DNA of 14,352 nt from JAOUEE01 sp051011595. GTDB taxonomy: Bacteria; Actinomycetota; Acidimicrobiia; Acidimicrobiales; SHLQ01. The notes under the pieces are model-generated. The model did no database searches. It had not been told where the DNA came from and saw nothing but the letters and a program-made list of their open reading frames with translations. Position numbers and translations under genes: made by a program. The stretch lies in contig JBPCTQ010000020.1 in assembly GCA_051011595.1 (NCBI GenBank), positions 1-14,352 of the forward strand. Direction: 5' to 3'. Shown here piece after piece: positions 1 through 6,476 of the stretch (positions within the stretch are counted from its first letter, which is position 1; every line of letters begins with the position of its first letter).

Positions 1-851
1 TCACTGATGAGCCACTCGGCGAACGCCTCCACCAGCTCGACGGTCTCGGCGGCCACCGTGGCGCTGGCCATGTCGACCACCACCGCAGCCCGGAGGCCCG
101 ACACCTGATCGCCGAACGACCCGAGCTCGCGCTCCCACCCCTCGACACGGGGCAAGCTCAGCGGGTCGCGGGTATCGAATCCGTTGCTCACGTCGAACCA
201 CCGCGCCGTGTCGCGCACCGACCGGCTCAGACAGCCAGGCACGGCGGTGAGGTTCCCGGGACCGATTTCGGGACCCCGGGGAATCCGACCCCACGTGCAT
301 TTGAGACCGAAGAGGCCACAGAAGCCGGCCGGGATCCGAATGGACCCACCACCATCGCCGCCGGTGGCGATGGGCAACAGACCACCGGCCACGGCGGCAC
401 CACTGCCGCCCGATGACCCACCCGGCGTCCGGTCCGGGTTCCACGGGTTGCGGGTGGCCCCGTGCAGTTTGGTGAACGTCTGGTTCACCCCACCGAACTC
501 CGAAGATGTGGTCTGGGCCGCCAGTACCGCGCCGGCATCGACCAGGCGCTGGATCTTGGTGTCGGTGAACGTCGCCACATCGTCTGCGAAGGGCACCGAC
601 CCATGGGTGTCGGGCCAGCCACTGACCCGGTCGAGCTCTTTGACCCCGACCGGCACACCACCGAACGGCAAGGTGACGTCGGCGGTGCGAGCAGCCTCGC
701 GGGCCGCCTCGGGATCGGTGAAACACACGGCATTGAGCGCCGACTCGTCGATGGCGGCCAGGCTGGCGTCGAGCTCTTCGAGCGGGGACCGTTCGCCTGA
801 TCGAAATGCTTCGACCAGAGAGACGGCGTCGCCCTTCCACGTATCAGTCAT
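1..851 (-). CDS. Amidase-signature family hydrolase (C-terminus cut by window edge)
   Basis: This is an amidase-signature enzyme, a family that hydrolyses C-N amide bonds by a Ser-cisSer-Lys mechanism. Reading from the ATG at 851, 283 codons are visible and no stop is reached, so the C-terminal part lies outside the window; full members are usually 450-500 residues. The catalytic lysine is visible at about residue 71 in GVKEL. The signature GGSSGGSGAAVAGG begins at residue 144, giving the cis-Ser at about 146, and GGGSIRIPA gives the nucleophile Ser at about 170. The 24-residue spacing between the two serines matches known family members. There is no signal peptide, so it is probably cytosolic. 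The start lies six bases after a TACCTT box, suggesting a leaderless transcript. It follows the crotonase gene on the same strand after a 109-bp gap. The substrate is unknown; it could be an aliphatic or aryl amidase. It is unlikely to be GatA because no gatC or gatB is nearby. Confidence 0.93.
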   Translation of the reverse strand, partial: MTDTWKGDAVSLVEAFRSGERSPLEELDASLAAIDESALNAVCFTDPEAAREAARTADVTLPFGGVPVGVKELDRVSGWPDTHGSVPFADDVATFTDTKIQRLVDAGAVLAAQTTSSEFGGVNQTFTKLHGATRNPWNPDRTPGGSSGGSGAAVAGGLLPIATGGDGGGSIRIPAGFCGLFGLKCTWGRIPRGPEIGPGNLTAVPGCLSRSVRDTARWFDVSNGFDTRDPLSLPRVEGWERELGSFGDQVSGLRAAVVVDMASATVAAETVELVEAFAEWLIS

Positions 852-857
852 GGCTCG

Positions 858-863
858 AAGGTA
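858..863 (-). promoter_or_regulatory. Putative -10 box (TACCTT) of amidase gene, leaderless type
   Basis: On the minus strand TACCTT is followed by six bases (CGAGCC) and then the ATG of the amidase. This matches the actinobacterial TANNNT -10 consensus at the distance that puts transcription start on the start codon. No Shine-Dalgarno sequence is seen. No convincing -35 element is visible. The box directly abuts the first copy of the 54-bp repeat, so the repeat forms its upstream promoter region. Confidence 0.45.
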
Positions 864-981
864 GTGGTCGAACCGATTCGCCGCCCGCCCGCGTCCTCAG
901 GACGAGTCGACGTCGCGACGCCAGGGTGTGGTCGAACCGATTCGCCACCCGCCCGCGTCCTCAGGACGAGTCGACGTCGCG
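864..981. repeat. 54-bp direct repeat, two copies (864-917 and 928-981), period 64
   Basis: The two copies match over 54 positions with one difference (G at 883, A at 947) and are separated by 10 bases. The right-hand copy contains the last codons and stop of the minus-strand crotonase gene. The left-hand copy therefore carries a second, detached reading of the peptide end RDVDSS plus stop, together with the DNA just downstream. Weak similarity seems to continue a further ten or so bases toward the crotonase gene, with a one-base offset. The simplest reading is a local tandem duplication of a gene's 3' end and trailer. Each copy holds a small hairpin that places the TGA in its loop. No further copy was noticed elsewhere in the window. 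Confidence 0.9.
956..968 (-). terminator. Small GC hairpin at crotonase stop codon, duplicated at 892-904
   Basis: On the minus strand CGTCC-TGA-GGACG can fold into a 5-bp stem whose three-base loop is the crotonase stop codon. The same element recurs at 892-904 in the other repeat copy. There is no U-tract, so it is not a classical intrinsic terminator. It could act as a weak 3'-end or mRNA-stability element between the upstream operon and the amidase gene. Confidence 0.22.
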
Positions 982-1797
982 GTACACCGGGTCGCGCTTT
1001 TCGAAGTACGCCTGCACCGACTCGACCTGGTTCGGTGTACCGATCAACGATCCGATCACCCGCCGCTCCTCGGAGAAGCCGGTGGCATAGTCGGTGGCCG
1101 CGGCCAGGTCGATCAGGTGTTTGGCGCCGCGGACGGCATGGGGGCTCTTGGTGGCGATGATACGGGCGAGGGCCATGGCGTCAGCATGGGGTTCGTCGCA
1201 CACCCGGGTGGCCAGGCCGATGGCGGCCGCTTCGACGCCGCTGACCTCTCGACCGGTCCAGACCATCTCCTTGGCCACGTCCGGCCCGACCAAGGCCGGC
1301 AACAGCTGTGTGGCGGTCATGTCAGGGGTGAGACCCCAACGGATCTCGAGCACCGACATTCGAGCTTCGGGATGTACCAGACGGATGTCGGCACCGATGG
1401 CCAGCTGGATTCCGGCACCGAAGGCAACTCCGTGCACCGCGGCGATGACGGGAACGGCCAGCTCGTGCCATCCCCACACGGCCTGCTGAGCCCGATGGGT
1501 GATCCGACCCTCCTCCAGGCGCCCGATGTCGGCCGTTCCGCCATCACTACCGTCGCCATCGGTACTGCCGCCATCGCCGGCCATAGCCTGGAACCCGGAG
1601 AAGTCGAGCCCGGCACAGAACGACGGTCCGTTGCCCGACAGCACCACGGCTCGCACCGATTCCTGCCCGGCCAGGTGGTCGGCGGCCTCGACGAGGGCCG
1701 CGAACATGGGGCCGTCCATTGCGTTCATCTTCTCGCCCCGATCGAGGCGCACGTCGGCCACGCCGTCGTCGATGTCGATGGTCACCCGCTCGTGCAT
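961..1797 (-). CDS. Crotonase / enoyl-CoA hydratase-isomerase family protein
   Basis: This 278-residue crotonase-fold protein should act on acyl-CoA thioesters in the cytosol. The first oxyanion-hole strand is SFCAGLD at residues 59-65 and the second is GVAFGAG at 123-129. The position of the first catalytic Glu of classical enoyl-CoA hydratase (rat Glu144) is Gln131 here, while the second (rat Glu164) is present as Glu151. Asp159 lies eight residues on, the same spacing as the Glu196/Asp204 pair of delta3,5-delta2,4-dienoyl-CoA isomerase. An isomerase or other non-hydratase reaction is therefore plausible. A Gly/Asp/Ser-rich insert at 74-90 looks like a flexible loop. The start is supported by AGAGGGAG seven bases upstream. 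It lies 31 bp after phoD and is probably cotranscribed, though the functional link to a phosphatase is not obvious. Confidence 0.9.
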   Translation of the reverse strand: MHERVTIDIDDGVADVRLDRGEKMNAMDGPMFAALVEAADHLAGQESVRAVVLSGNGPSFCAGLDFSGFQAMAGDGGSTDGDGSDGGTADIGRLEEGRITHRAQQAVWGWHELAVPVIAAVHGVAFGAGIQLAIGADIRLVHPEARMSVLEIRWGLTPDMTATQLLPALVGPDVAKEMVWTGREVSGVEAAAIGLATRVCDEPHADAMALARIIATKSPHAVRGAKHLIDLAAATDYATGFSEERRVIGSLIGTPNQVESVQAYFEKRDPVYRDVDSS

Positions 1798-1828
1798 GTC
1801 TTCGCTCCCTCTCGGTCGACCGACGACG

Positions 1829-3499
1829 TTAGACGACCGTCGCCGTCCGCTCGCCGGCCATCACCTGGTAGGTGGCCACTGGCGTGACGGGCGTGGCCGG
1901 ATCCCACACGTCAGCCACCGTCCGGAACTCGGCCAACCAACGTTCGGGCGTGACCGTGCAGCGGGTGTACCCGTTGGTGGCGTCGAAATGCCGGACATGC
2001 GGGTTACGGGGTCGGACATCGTCGTCGAACGGCGACGACGACACCGCCGCGGCCATGAACTCGGCACAGACGGGTTCGGCGCCGAATCCCGGGCCGACAT
2101 CGAGCACGAAGGCGGCGTGGTAGTCGCCGCTGAGCACGAGTGGACCGTCGGTGGCCCGGAGCGCATCGGCCACCCGATTCCGGGCCGTGGGGTAGCCATC
2201 CCATGACTCGAGGTACCGGACGGGCGCGGAACCACTGTCGTCGGCGGCACGCGCATCGAGTCCGGCGAACATGCCCGGGCTCACCAGCACCGTCCACCGA
2301 CTGTCGTCGGCGGCCAAACCATCGAGGAGCCACTCCTCCTGATCGACACCGAGCAGCGTTCGTTGCGGGTCGTCGATGTCGTCACAAGGGGCGCCGATGT
2401 CGAGCTGGCTGGTGTCGCGGCATGGCGGCTCGTCGGCGTGTTGGCGACTGTCGATGAGGAAGAGGGTGGCCAGCGAACCCACCGGCACCGAACGGTGCAC
2501 GTCGAGGCGGCCATCCACGGGCGGATCGAGGCGAACCGGCTGGTGCTCCCACCAGGCCTGATAGGCGGCCGCTCGTCGGGCTGCGAAGTCACCACCGGCA
2601 CTGTCGAATTGCCCGGGGCCCTCTCGCCAGTAGTTGTCGGTGATCTCGTGGTCGTCCCACATCACCCACCAGGCCATGGCCGCGTGGGCGGCCTGCAACG
2701 ACGGGTCTTCTTTGACCTGTGCGTATCGGTCACGGAAGTGGTCGAGTGTGGTCGGCGACGGACTGCGCCACTGGCGGCGACCGTCGCCGGCCGGCGAGAA
2801 GTCGAGGGCCGCCAGCTCGTAGATGTAGTCGCCGGTGAACACGACCGCGTGGAGCTCGTCGTCGGCCGCCACGTCGGCCCACACGCCGTACTCACCGAAC
2901 TGCGGGTCCTGGCAGGTGGTGAGGGCGAACTGGTAGTCGTCGGCGTCGGCGGCGGGGGCCGTGCGAGTGCGACCAACCGGGCTCTCGTGGTCACCGACGG
3001 TGAAGCGATAGTGGTACCACTCACCCGGCTCGAGACCGTCGGCATCGACGTGCACCGAATGGGCCAGGCGGGCCTCGGCCACGGTGGTGCCCGACGACAC
3101 GACATCGGCGAACGACGAATCGCGTGCGACCTCCCAACCGACATTCACATCACCGGACGGCATCCCGCCGCTCGGCTGATCGGGCGCGGGGGCCAGACGG
3201 GTCCACAACACAACCCGGTCGGCCAGAGGGTCGCCCGACGCCACACCAAGCGTGAAGGGCGGGTCGATTGCGATTGCATCCGTGGTGGGGGTGGCGCTGG
3301 TGGAGGGCGCAAGGGTGCTGGTCGTGGTGGCCGTACTCGTCGTCGGGGTGACCACCGACGACGAAGCCGATCCGTCATCGGATGACGATCCGCAGCCGGC
3401 GGCCACGACACCGATGCCGGCGAGAAGGAAACGTCGACGGCTGAGCCTGAATCCGGCCGGAGGGATCAACGCCGGCCGGTCCGATGGCGCGGGGTTCAC
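1829..3499 (-). CDS. phoD: PhoD-family alkaline phosphatase/phosphodiesterase, Tat-exported, probable lipoprotein
   Basis: This 556-residue PhoD-like metallophosphoesterase should release phosphate from phosphomonoesters or diesters outside the membrane. The N-terminus has a twin-arginine signal, SRRRFLLAG at residues 20-28, followed by a short hydrophobic stretch and AAGC. Cys36 could be a lipidation site, although the -3 residue is Ala rather than Leu. A Ser/Thr-rich linker (37-75) tethers the enzyme. The PhoD N-terminal domain begins near FTLGVASGDP (82-91). Metal-site motifs of the catalytic domain are visible in order: TTCQDP at 194-199, GDYIYE at 223-228, WDDHE at 281-285 and SGDYH at 457-461. 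Cys360 and Cys372 could form a disulfide. The GTG start overlaps the TGA of the upstream membrane-protein gene (GTGA), indicating translational coupling. Family members commonly use Ca and Fe; no Pho box was recognised. Confidence 0.95.
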   Translation of the reverse strand: MNPAPSDRPALIPPAGFRLSRRRFLLAGIGVVAAGCGSSSDDGSASSSVVTPTTSTATTTSTLAPSTSATPTTDAIAIDPPFTLGVASGDPLADRVVLWTRLAPAPDQPSGGMPSGDVNVGWEVARDSSFADVVSSGTTVAEARLAHSVHVDADGLEPGEWYHYRFTVGDHESPVGRTRTAPAADADDYQFALTTCQDPQFGEYGVWADVAADDELHAVVFTGDYIYELAALDFSPAGDGRRQWRSPSPTTLDHFRDRYAQVKEDPSLQAAHAAMAWWVMWDDHEITDNYWREGPGQFDSAGGDFAARRAAAYQAWWEHQPVRLDPPVDGRLDVHRSVPVGSLATLFLIDSRQHADEPPCRDTSQLDIGAPCDDIDDPQRTLLGVDQEEWLLDGLAADDSRWTVLVSPGMFAGLDARAADDSGSAPVRYLESWDGYPTARNRVADALRATDGPLVLSGDYHAAFVLDVGPGFGAEPVCAEFMAAAVSSSPFDDDVRPRNPHVRHFDATNGYTRCTVTPERWLAEFRTVADVWDPATPVTPVATYQVMAGERTATVV

Positions 3500-4410
3500 A
3501 CCGGAACCGACGGTGACTCCTCGACGACGACATCAGGGGCTTCGTGGGGGCCCGGGATCAACAAGGCGGTGGCACCGGCGAACAGACCGAACAGGGCCGC
3601 AAGCATGTAGAGGTACAGCCCCAATTCGGGATCGACGGTTTCGTCGAAGTCCTGGCGGGTGATCGACAACAACAAGGCCAACGACGTGGCCAGGCCGGCT
3701 GCCGACGACAGCAGACCGAGATGCTCGGCCCCGAGACCACCACGGGTGACGAGGGGCGGCCGACCGAAGCGGTAGATGATACGAAGCCCGGCGATCAGCA
3801 TCAGCACCCCGGCCGGCATGACCACCAACCCCACGCCGCGCAGGCCGTCCTGGAGGGCGCCGTAGACAAAGGTGACGTCGTCGCTGACCTGCAGGGTGAG
3901 CCAACCGAAGAACGGCGTCAGCACACAGATCACCCCGCACACCGTGAGCATGATGCCGAAGACCCGGTCGATGTCGTCGCTGACGCTGGTGGTGCTGGCC
4001 GGCTTCTGGGTGCGGGCCCAGACGAAACCGACGAGCACCATCACCACCCCCATGGCGGCGGCCAGCCAACCACCGATTCCTGCGGCCTTCCACGACGTGT
4101 AGTCGACCGACGGACTCAGCGCCTGCGCCAGTGCGGGGCCGGCCACTGCCGCGCCGGCGGCCATCAGTAGGTGGCTCCGGCGCAGACGGCCGCCGTTGCC
4201 GAGATCGTCACCGTCGAGCAACCCTCTCACCGCAACCAGCACACCCAGCAACGCGGCGATGGTGACGACCAAACCGAAGGCCGAACCACCCACCTCGGCG
4301 AAGCCGTGGTAGGTGCCACGTTCGTCCTCACCCCACGGGGCGATCATGGTGACGATGGCCACCACCGCGGCGGCCAGCCCGATACCCGGCATCACCGAAC
4401 GTTCACCCAC
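3496..4410 (-). CDS. Uncharacterised integral membrane protein, about eight TM segments
   Basis: I do not recognise this 304-residue protein. Eight hydrophobic segments are visible at about residues 9-25, 42-65, 80-98, 111-132, 150-172, 190-214, 229-250 and 264-286. The loops are short and the C-terminal tail is acidic and proline-containing (287-304). No catalytic or ligand-binding motif stands out. The open frame continues upstream to 4992, but that extension is hydrophilic and antisense to the SRPBCC gene. I chose the GTG at 4410 because GGGGAGAG lies just upstream (4420-4413) and a TATGGT promoter box lies before that. The ATG at 4392 (298 residues) is the main alternative. The stop overlaps the phoD start by four bases, so it is the first gene of a membrane protein-phoD-crotonase operon. 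Confidence 0.8.
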   Translation of the reverse strand: MGERSVMPGIGLAAAVVAIVTMIAPWGEDERGTYHGFAEVGGSAFGLVVTIAALLGVLVAVRGLLDGDDLGNGGRLRRSHLLMAAGAAVAGPALAQALSPSVDYTSWKAAGIGGWLAAAMGVVMVLVGFVWARTQKPASTTSVSDDIDRVFGIMLTVCGVICVLTPFFGWLTLQVSDDVTFVYGALQDGLRGVGLVVMPAGVLMLIAGLRIIYRFGRPPLVTRGGLGAEHLGLLSSAAGLATSLALLLSITRQDFDETVDPELGLYLYMLAALFGLFAGATALLIPGPHEAPDVVVEESPSVPV

Positions 4411-4412
4411 GG

Positions 4413-4420
4413 CTCTCCCC
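4413..4420 (-). promoter_or_regulatory. Ribosome binding site deciding the membrane-protein start
   Basis: GGGGAGAG on the minus strand ends two bases before the GTG at 4410, with the GGAG core four to five bases away. It is too far from the ATG at 4392 (about 20 bases) to serve it, and therefore favours the GTG start. Confidence 0.5.
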
Positions 4421-4459
4421 CATCCTCGAGTCTGCTCGACGCCAGTCGACCAACCTCTG

Positions 4460-4465
4460 ACCATA
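4460..4465 (-). promoter_or_regulatory. Putative -10 box (TATGGT) of membrane protein-phoD-crotonase operon
   Basis: TATGGT on the minus strand is a good TANNNT match. It would start transcription near 4453, giving a 5' leader of about 40 bases with the GGGGAGAG ribosome binding site near its end. No clear -35 hexamer is seen. It faces away from the TACGGT box of the SRPBCC gene at 4503-4508, so the two promoters are divergent and only about 40 bp apart. Confidence 0.4.
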
Positions 4466-4502
4466 CTCGGCTCTTCGTTCGCCCGGGATTTCGACCGAGC
4501 GC

Positions 4503-4508
4503 TACGGT
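4503..4508 (+). promoter_or_regulatory. Putative -10 box (TACGGT) of SRPBCC-sulfatase operon, leaderless type
   Basis: TACGGT is followed by seven bases (CCCCGGC) and the GTG at 4516. The spacing puts the transcript start on the start codon, and no Shine-Dalgarno sequence precedes the gene. No good -35 match is visible. Confidence 0.42.
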
Positions 4509-4515
4509 CCCCGGC

Positions 4516-4998
4516 GTGCAGCACCATCACTTCACCTTCGAGGTCGATGCCTCCCCTCAGGCCGTGTGGGACGTCTTCCACGGTCCTCGACCTCGCGTGG
4601 TGGAATACGGCGACGTACGTATCGAGATCCTGCACGCAGGCGACGAACGGGGCGAGGGCCTGGTCCGCCACTGCCACTTCGCGGTGCCGCGGTATCTGCT
4701 GTCGGGGGGCCGGGCCCGGTCGTGGGAGTGGCTCACCCAACTCGATCCGCCCCACTCGTGGCGCTACGACGCCATCGGCAAACCGCTGTGGTCCGAGGCC
4801 ACGGGCGTCACCGAGCTCGAAGCACTCGACGAGGGCCGCACCCGCGTGCACTTCAGCGAGACCTACCACGTGTTCAACCCCATCATGCGGGTGCTGTTGG
4901 AACGCCGGGTCCATGCCTTCATCTCGAGCGACAACGACACACTCATGAAGGCCGGAGTCGAAGCGGGCCTTCGAGCCAGACGACGGGAGCACAAATGA
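4516..4998 (+). CDS. SRPBCC (START-like/polyketide-cyclase-like) family protein
   Basis: This 160-residue protein reads as a small SRPBCC helix-grip domain, a fold that forms a deep pocket for hydrophobic ligands. The pattern is typical: a first beta strand, HHHFTFEVDA, at residues 3-12; then the helix start SPQAVWDVFHG at 13-23; central strands with a SWEWLTQLDPPHSWRY stretch at 69-84; and a long C-terminal helix from about 122 to 150. No catalytic residues can be assigned. The frame is open back to 4171, but the segment before 4516 is not protein-like and is antisense to the membrane-protein gene. The GTG at 4516 fits both the fold and the leaderless promoter. Its stop overlaps the sulfatase ATG (ATGA), so the two are coupled. 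It may bind or deliver the sulfatase substrate, but this is inference. Confidence 0.82.
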   Translation: MQHHHFTFEVDASPQAVWDVFHGPRPRVVEYGDVRIEILHAGDERGEGLVRHCHFAVPRYLLSGGRARSWEWLTQLDPPHSWRYDAIGKPLWSEATGVTELEALDEGRTRVHFSETYHVFNPIMRVLLERRVHAFISSDNDTLMKAGVEAGLRARRREHK

Positions 4999-6467
4999 GT
5001 GACCAACCGAACGTGCTGTTGATCGTCAGCGACCAGGAACGGCACCGCGGGTGGTTGCCGGCCGACGTCGAACTACCCAATCGCCAGCGGCTCATCGACC
5101 GCGGCACCTCATTCGAGGCGCACTACACCAACACCTCGCCGTGTTCACCGTCGCGGGCTTCGCTCTACACGGGCCGCTACGTGGCCGGCCACGGCGTCAG
5201 CGAGAACTCGACCGGCCCGGGCAACACCGAGCTGCCCACCGACATACCCACGCTGGGCCATCGGCTCCGCAACGCCGGCTACCGCACGGCCTACAAGGGC
5301 AAGTGGCACCTTCAGGTCAGCGCCCATCCCGACATGGAGGCGTACGGATACGGCGACTGGACGGGCAACGACATGGCCTACTGGGGCCTGCAGGGCAGCG
5401 GCATCGAATACGACGAACCCATTGCGCTCGACGCGGCCCAATGGATGCGGGACCAGTCACCATCCGACGGACCGTGGTTCCTCACCGTTGGTCTGGTCAA
5501 CCCCCACGACATCATGTGGTTTCCCGCCGACCAGCAGTGGTTCCCGGCCCACGACCCCGAGACACGACGTCGGATGGTCGAGCGGTGGGCCGGGGTCGAC
5601 TGGGGGCGGGCCGACAACTGCCCGCTCTTTCCCTTCGACGTACCCGAACGCTTCGATTCCCTGCCGGCCAACTTCGCCGACGACCTCACCACCAAACCGG
5701 AGGTCCATCGCCGCTGGATGACCGAGATGGAGCGACAGCAGGGGGCCGGGACGCTGCCGGTCGACGACACCCGGCTGTGGTGTCGTCAGCTCGACTATTA
5801 CGCCATCCTGCACGAGCTGAGCGACCGCAGCCTCGGTCACATCCTCGGTGCGCTCGACGACACCGCGGCATGGGACAACACCGTGGTGCTGTTCACCTCC
5901 GACCACGGCGACCAGTGCGGGTCACACCAGCTCCGCTCGAAGGGTCCGTGGAACTATGAGGAGACCATGCACATCCCGCTGTACGCGGCGGGACCCGGCA
6001 TCGGGGTCGGCGAGTCGTGTTCCGCGCTCACCAGCCATGTCGACGTGGCCGCCACCATCGCCGACCTGGGAGCGTCAGCCACCGACGACATGGTGGGCCA
6101 CAGCCTGCGCCCCCTGTTCAGCGAACCGGGCGCCACCGTGCGCGACCACGTGCTCTTCGCCCAGGATTGGCCCTGGTATCGCGGCGTCGAGCAGACGCGC
6201 TACGCCAGCACCGGCATCTTCGACGGTCGGTACAAGTACTGCCGCTACTACGGGATCGGCGGCGGACACTCGGTGACGGGCGAACTCCTACCGGGCACCA
6301 AACAATTCGACCATGACGCCGCCTTCGACGATCACGAACACGAGCTGTACGACCTGGCCGAGGACCCGCACGAGATGGTGAACCTGGCGGCCGCGGGCGG
6401 TGCACCCGATCTGCGAGATCGCTTCGAATCCCTCCGCTCCCTCGAACGTGAGGCCTACGGCCGGTGA
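4995..6467 (+). CDS. Sulfatase (formylglycine-dependent, cysteine type)
   Basis: This 490-residue alkaline-phosphatase-superfamily enzyme should hydrolyse sulfate (possibly phosphonate or phosphate) esters. The sulfatase signature CSPSR at residues 50-54 provides Cys50, the residue oxidised to formylglycine. Other active-site motifs are SDQ with metal-ligand Asp13 at 12-14, YKGKWH at 100-105, NPHD at 169-172, SDHGD at 302-306 and SKG with Lys316. The C-terminus has the usual ELYDLAEDPHEMVNL stretch (450-464). Asp-Gln at 13-14, rather than the Asp-Asp of classical arylsulfatases, recalls the choline-sulfatase and phosphonate-monoester-hydrolase groups. There is no signal peptide, so it is probably cytosolic and acts on an imported substrate. 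The ATG overlaps the SRPBCC stop by four bases, with GGGAG (4985-4989) upstream. No formylglycine-generating enzyme gene is in the window. The substrate is not predictable. Confidence 0.95.
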   Translation: MSDQPNVLLIVSDQERHRGWLPADVELPNRQRLIDRGTSFEAHYTNTSPCSPSRASLYTGRYVAGHGVSENSTGPGNTELPTDIPTLGHRLRNAGYRTAYKGKWHLQVSAHPDMEAYGYGDWTGNDMAYWGLQGSGIEYDEPIALDAAQWMRDQSPSDGPWFLTVGLVNPHDIMWFPADQQWFPAHDPETRRRMVERWAGVDWGRADNCPLFPFDVPERFDSLPANFADDLTTKPEVHRRWMTEMERQQGAGTLPVDDTRLWCRQLDYYAILHELSDRSLGHILGALDDTAAWDNTVVLFTSDHGDQCGSHQLRSKGPWNYEETMHIPLYAAGPGIGVGESCSALTSHVDVAATIADLGASATDDMVGHSLRPLFSEPGATVRDHVLFAQDWPWYRGVEQTRYASTGIFDGRYKYCRYYGIGGGHSVTGELLPGTKQFDHDAAFDDHEHELYDLAEDPHEMVNLAAAGGAPDLRDRFESLRSLEREAYGR

Positions 6468-6476
6468 GCACCGGTC
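6459..6476. terminator. Inverted repeat across two convergent stop codons
   Basis: GGCCGGT-GAGC-ACCGGTC forms a 7-bp stem (one G-U pair on the plus-strand transcript) with a four-base loop. It spans the sulfatase TGA (6465-6467), the seven-base gap and part of the TGA of the opposing DUF427 gene (6477-6475). Position and symmetry suggest a bidirectional 3'-end hairpin. No U-tract follows on either side, so termination efficiency is uncertain. Confidence 0.35.

Noticed and set aside
1..840. Minus-strand open frame starting at 840
   Set aside because: Its Arg-rich product is a shadow; the true amidase frame starts at 851 and runs off the window edge.
864..981. The 54-bp repeats as a CRISPR array or attachment-site pair
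   Set aside because: Only two copies with a 10-bp spacer, no cas or integrase gene, and one copy is coding sequence of the crotonase gene.
928..1887. 319-codon open frame on the plus strand
   Set aside because: Antisense to the crotonase gene and running across both repeat and intergenic DNA; no motifs.
2363..3385. 340-codon open frame on the plus strand
   Set aside because: Antisense to phoD; the product is Gly/Val/Arg-rich without motifs.
4436..4449. TCGAC-GCCA-GTCGA inverted repeat in the membrane-operon leader
   Set aside because: Five-base arms of a very common motif in this GC-rich DNA; no supporting context for an operator or attenuator.
4171..4515. Upstream in-frame extension of the SRPBCC protein
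   Set aside because: It is antisense to the membrane-protein gene and not protein-like; the fold begins right after the GTG at 4516.
4411..4992. N-terminal extension of the membrane protein up to 4992
   Set aside because: The extension is hydrophilic, antisense to the SRPBCC gene, and passes through two promoter-like boxes; the GTG at 4410 has a ribosome binding site.
4566..4994. Upstream in-frame extension of the sulfatase
   Set aside because: Arg-rich shadow of the SRPBCC gene in another frame; the sulfatase fold starts at 4995 with a ribosome binding site.
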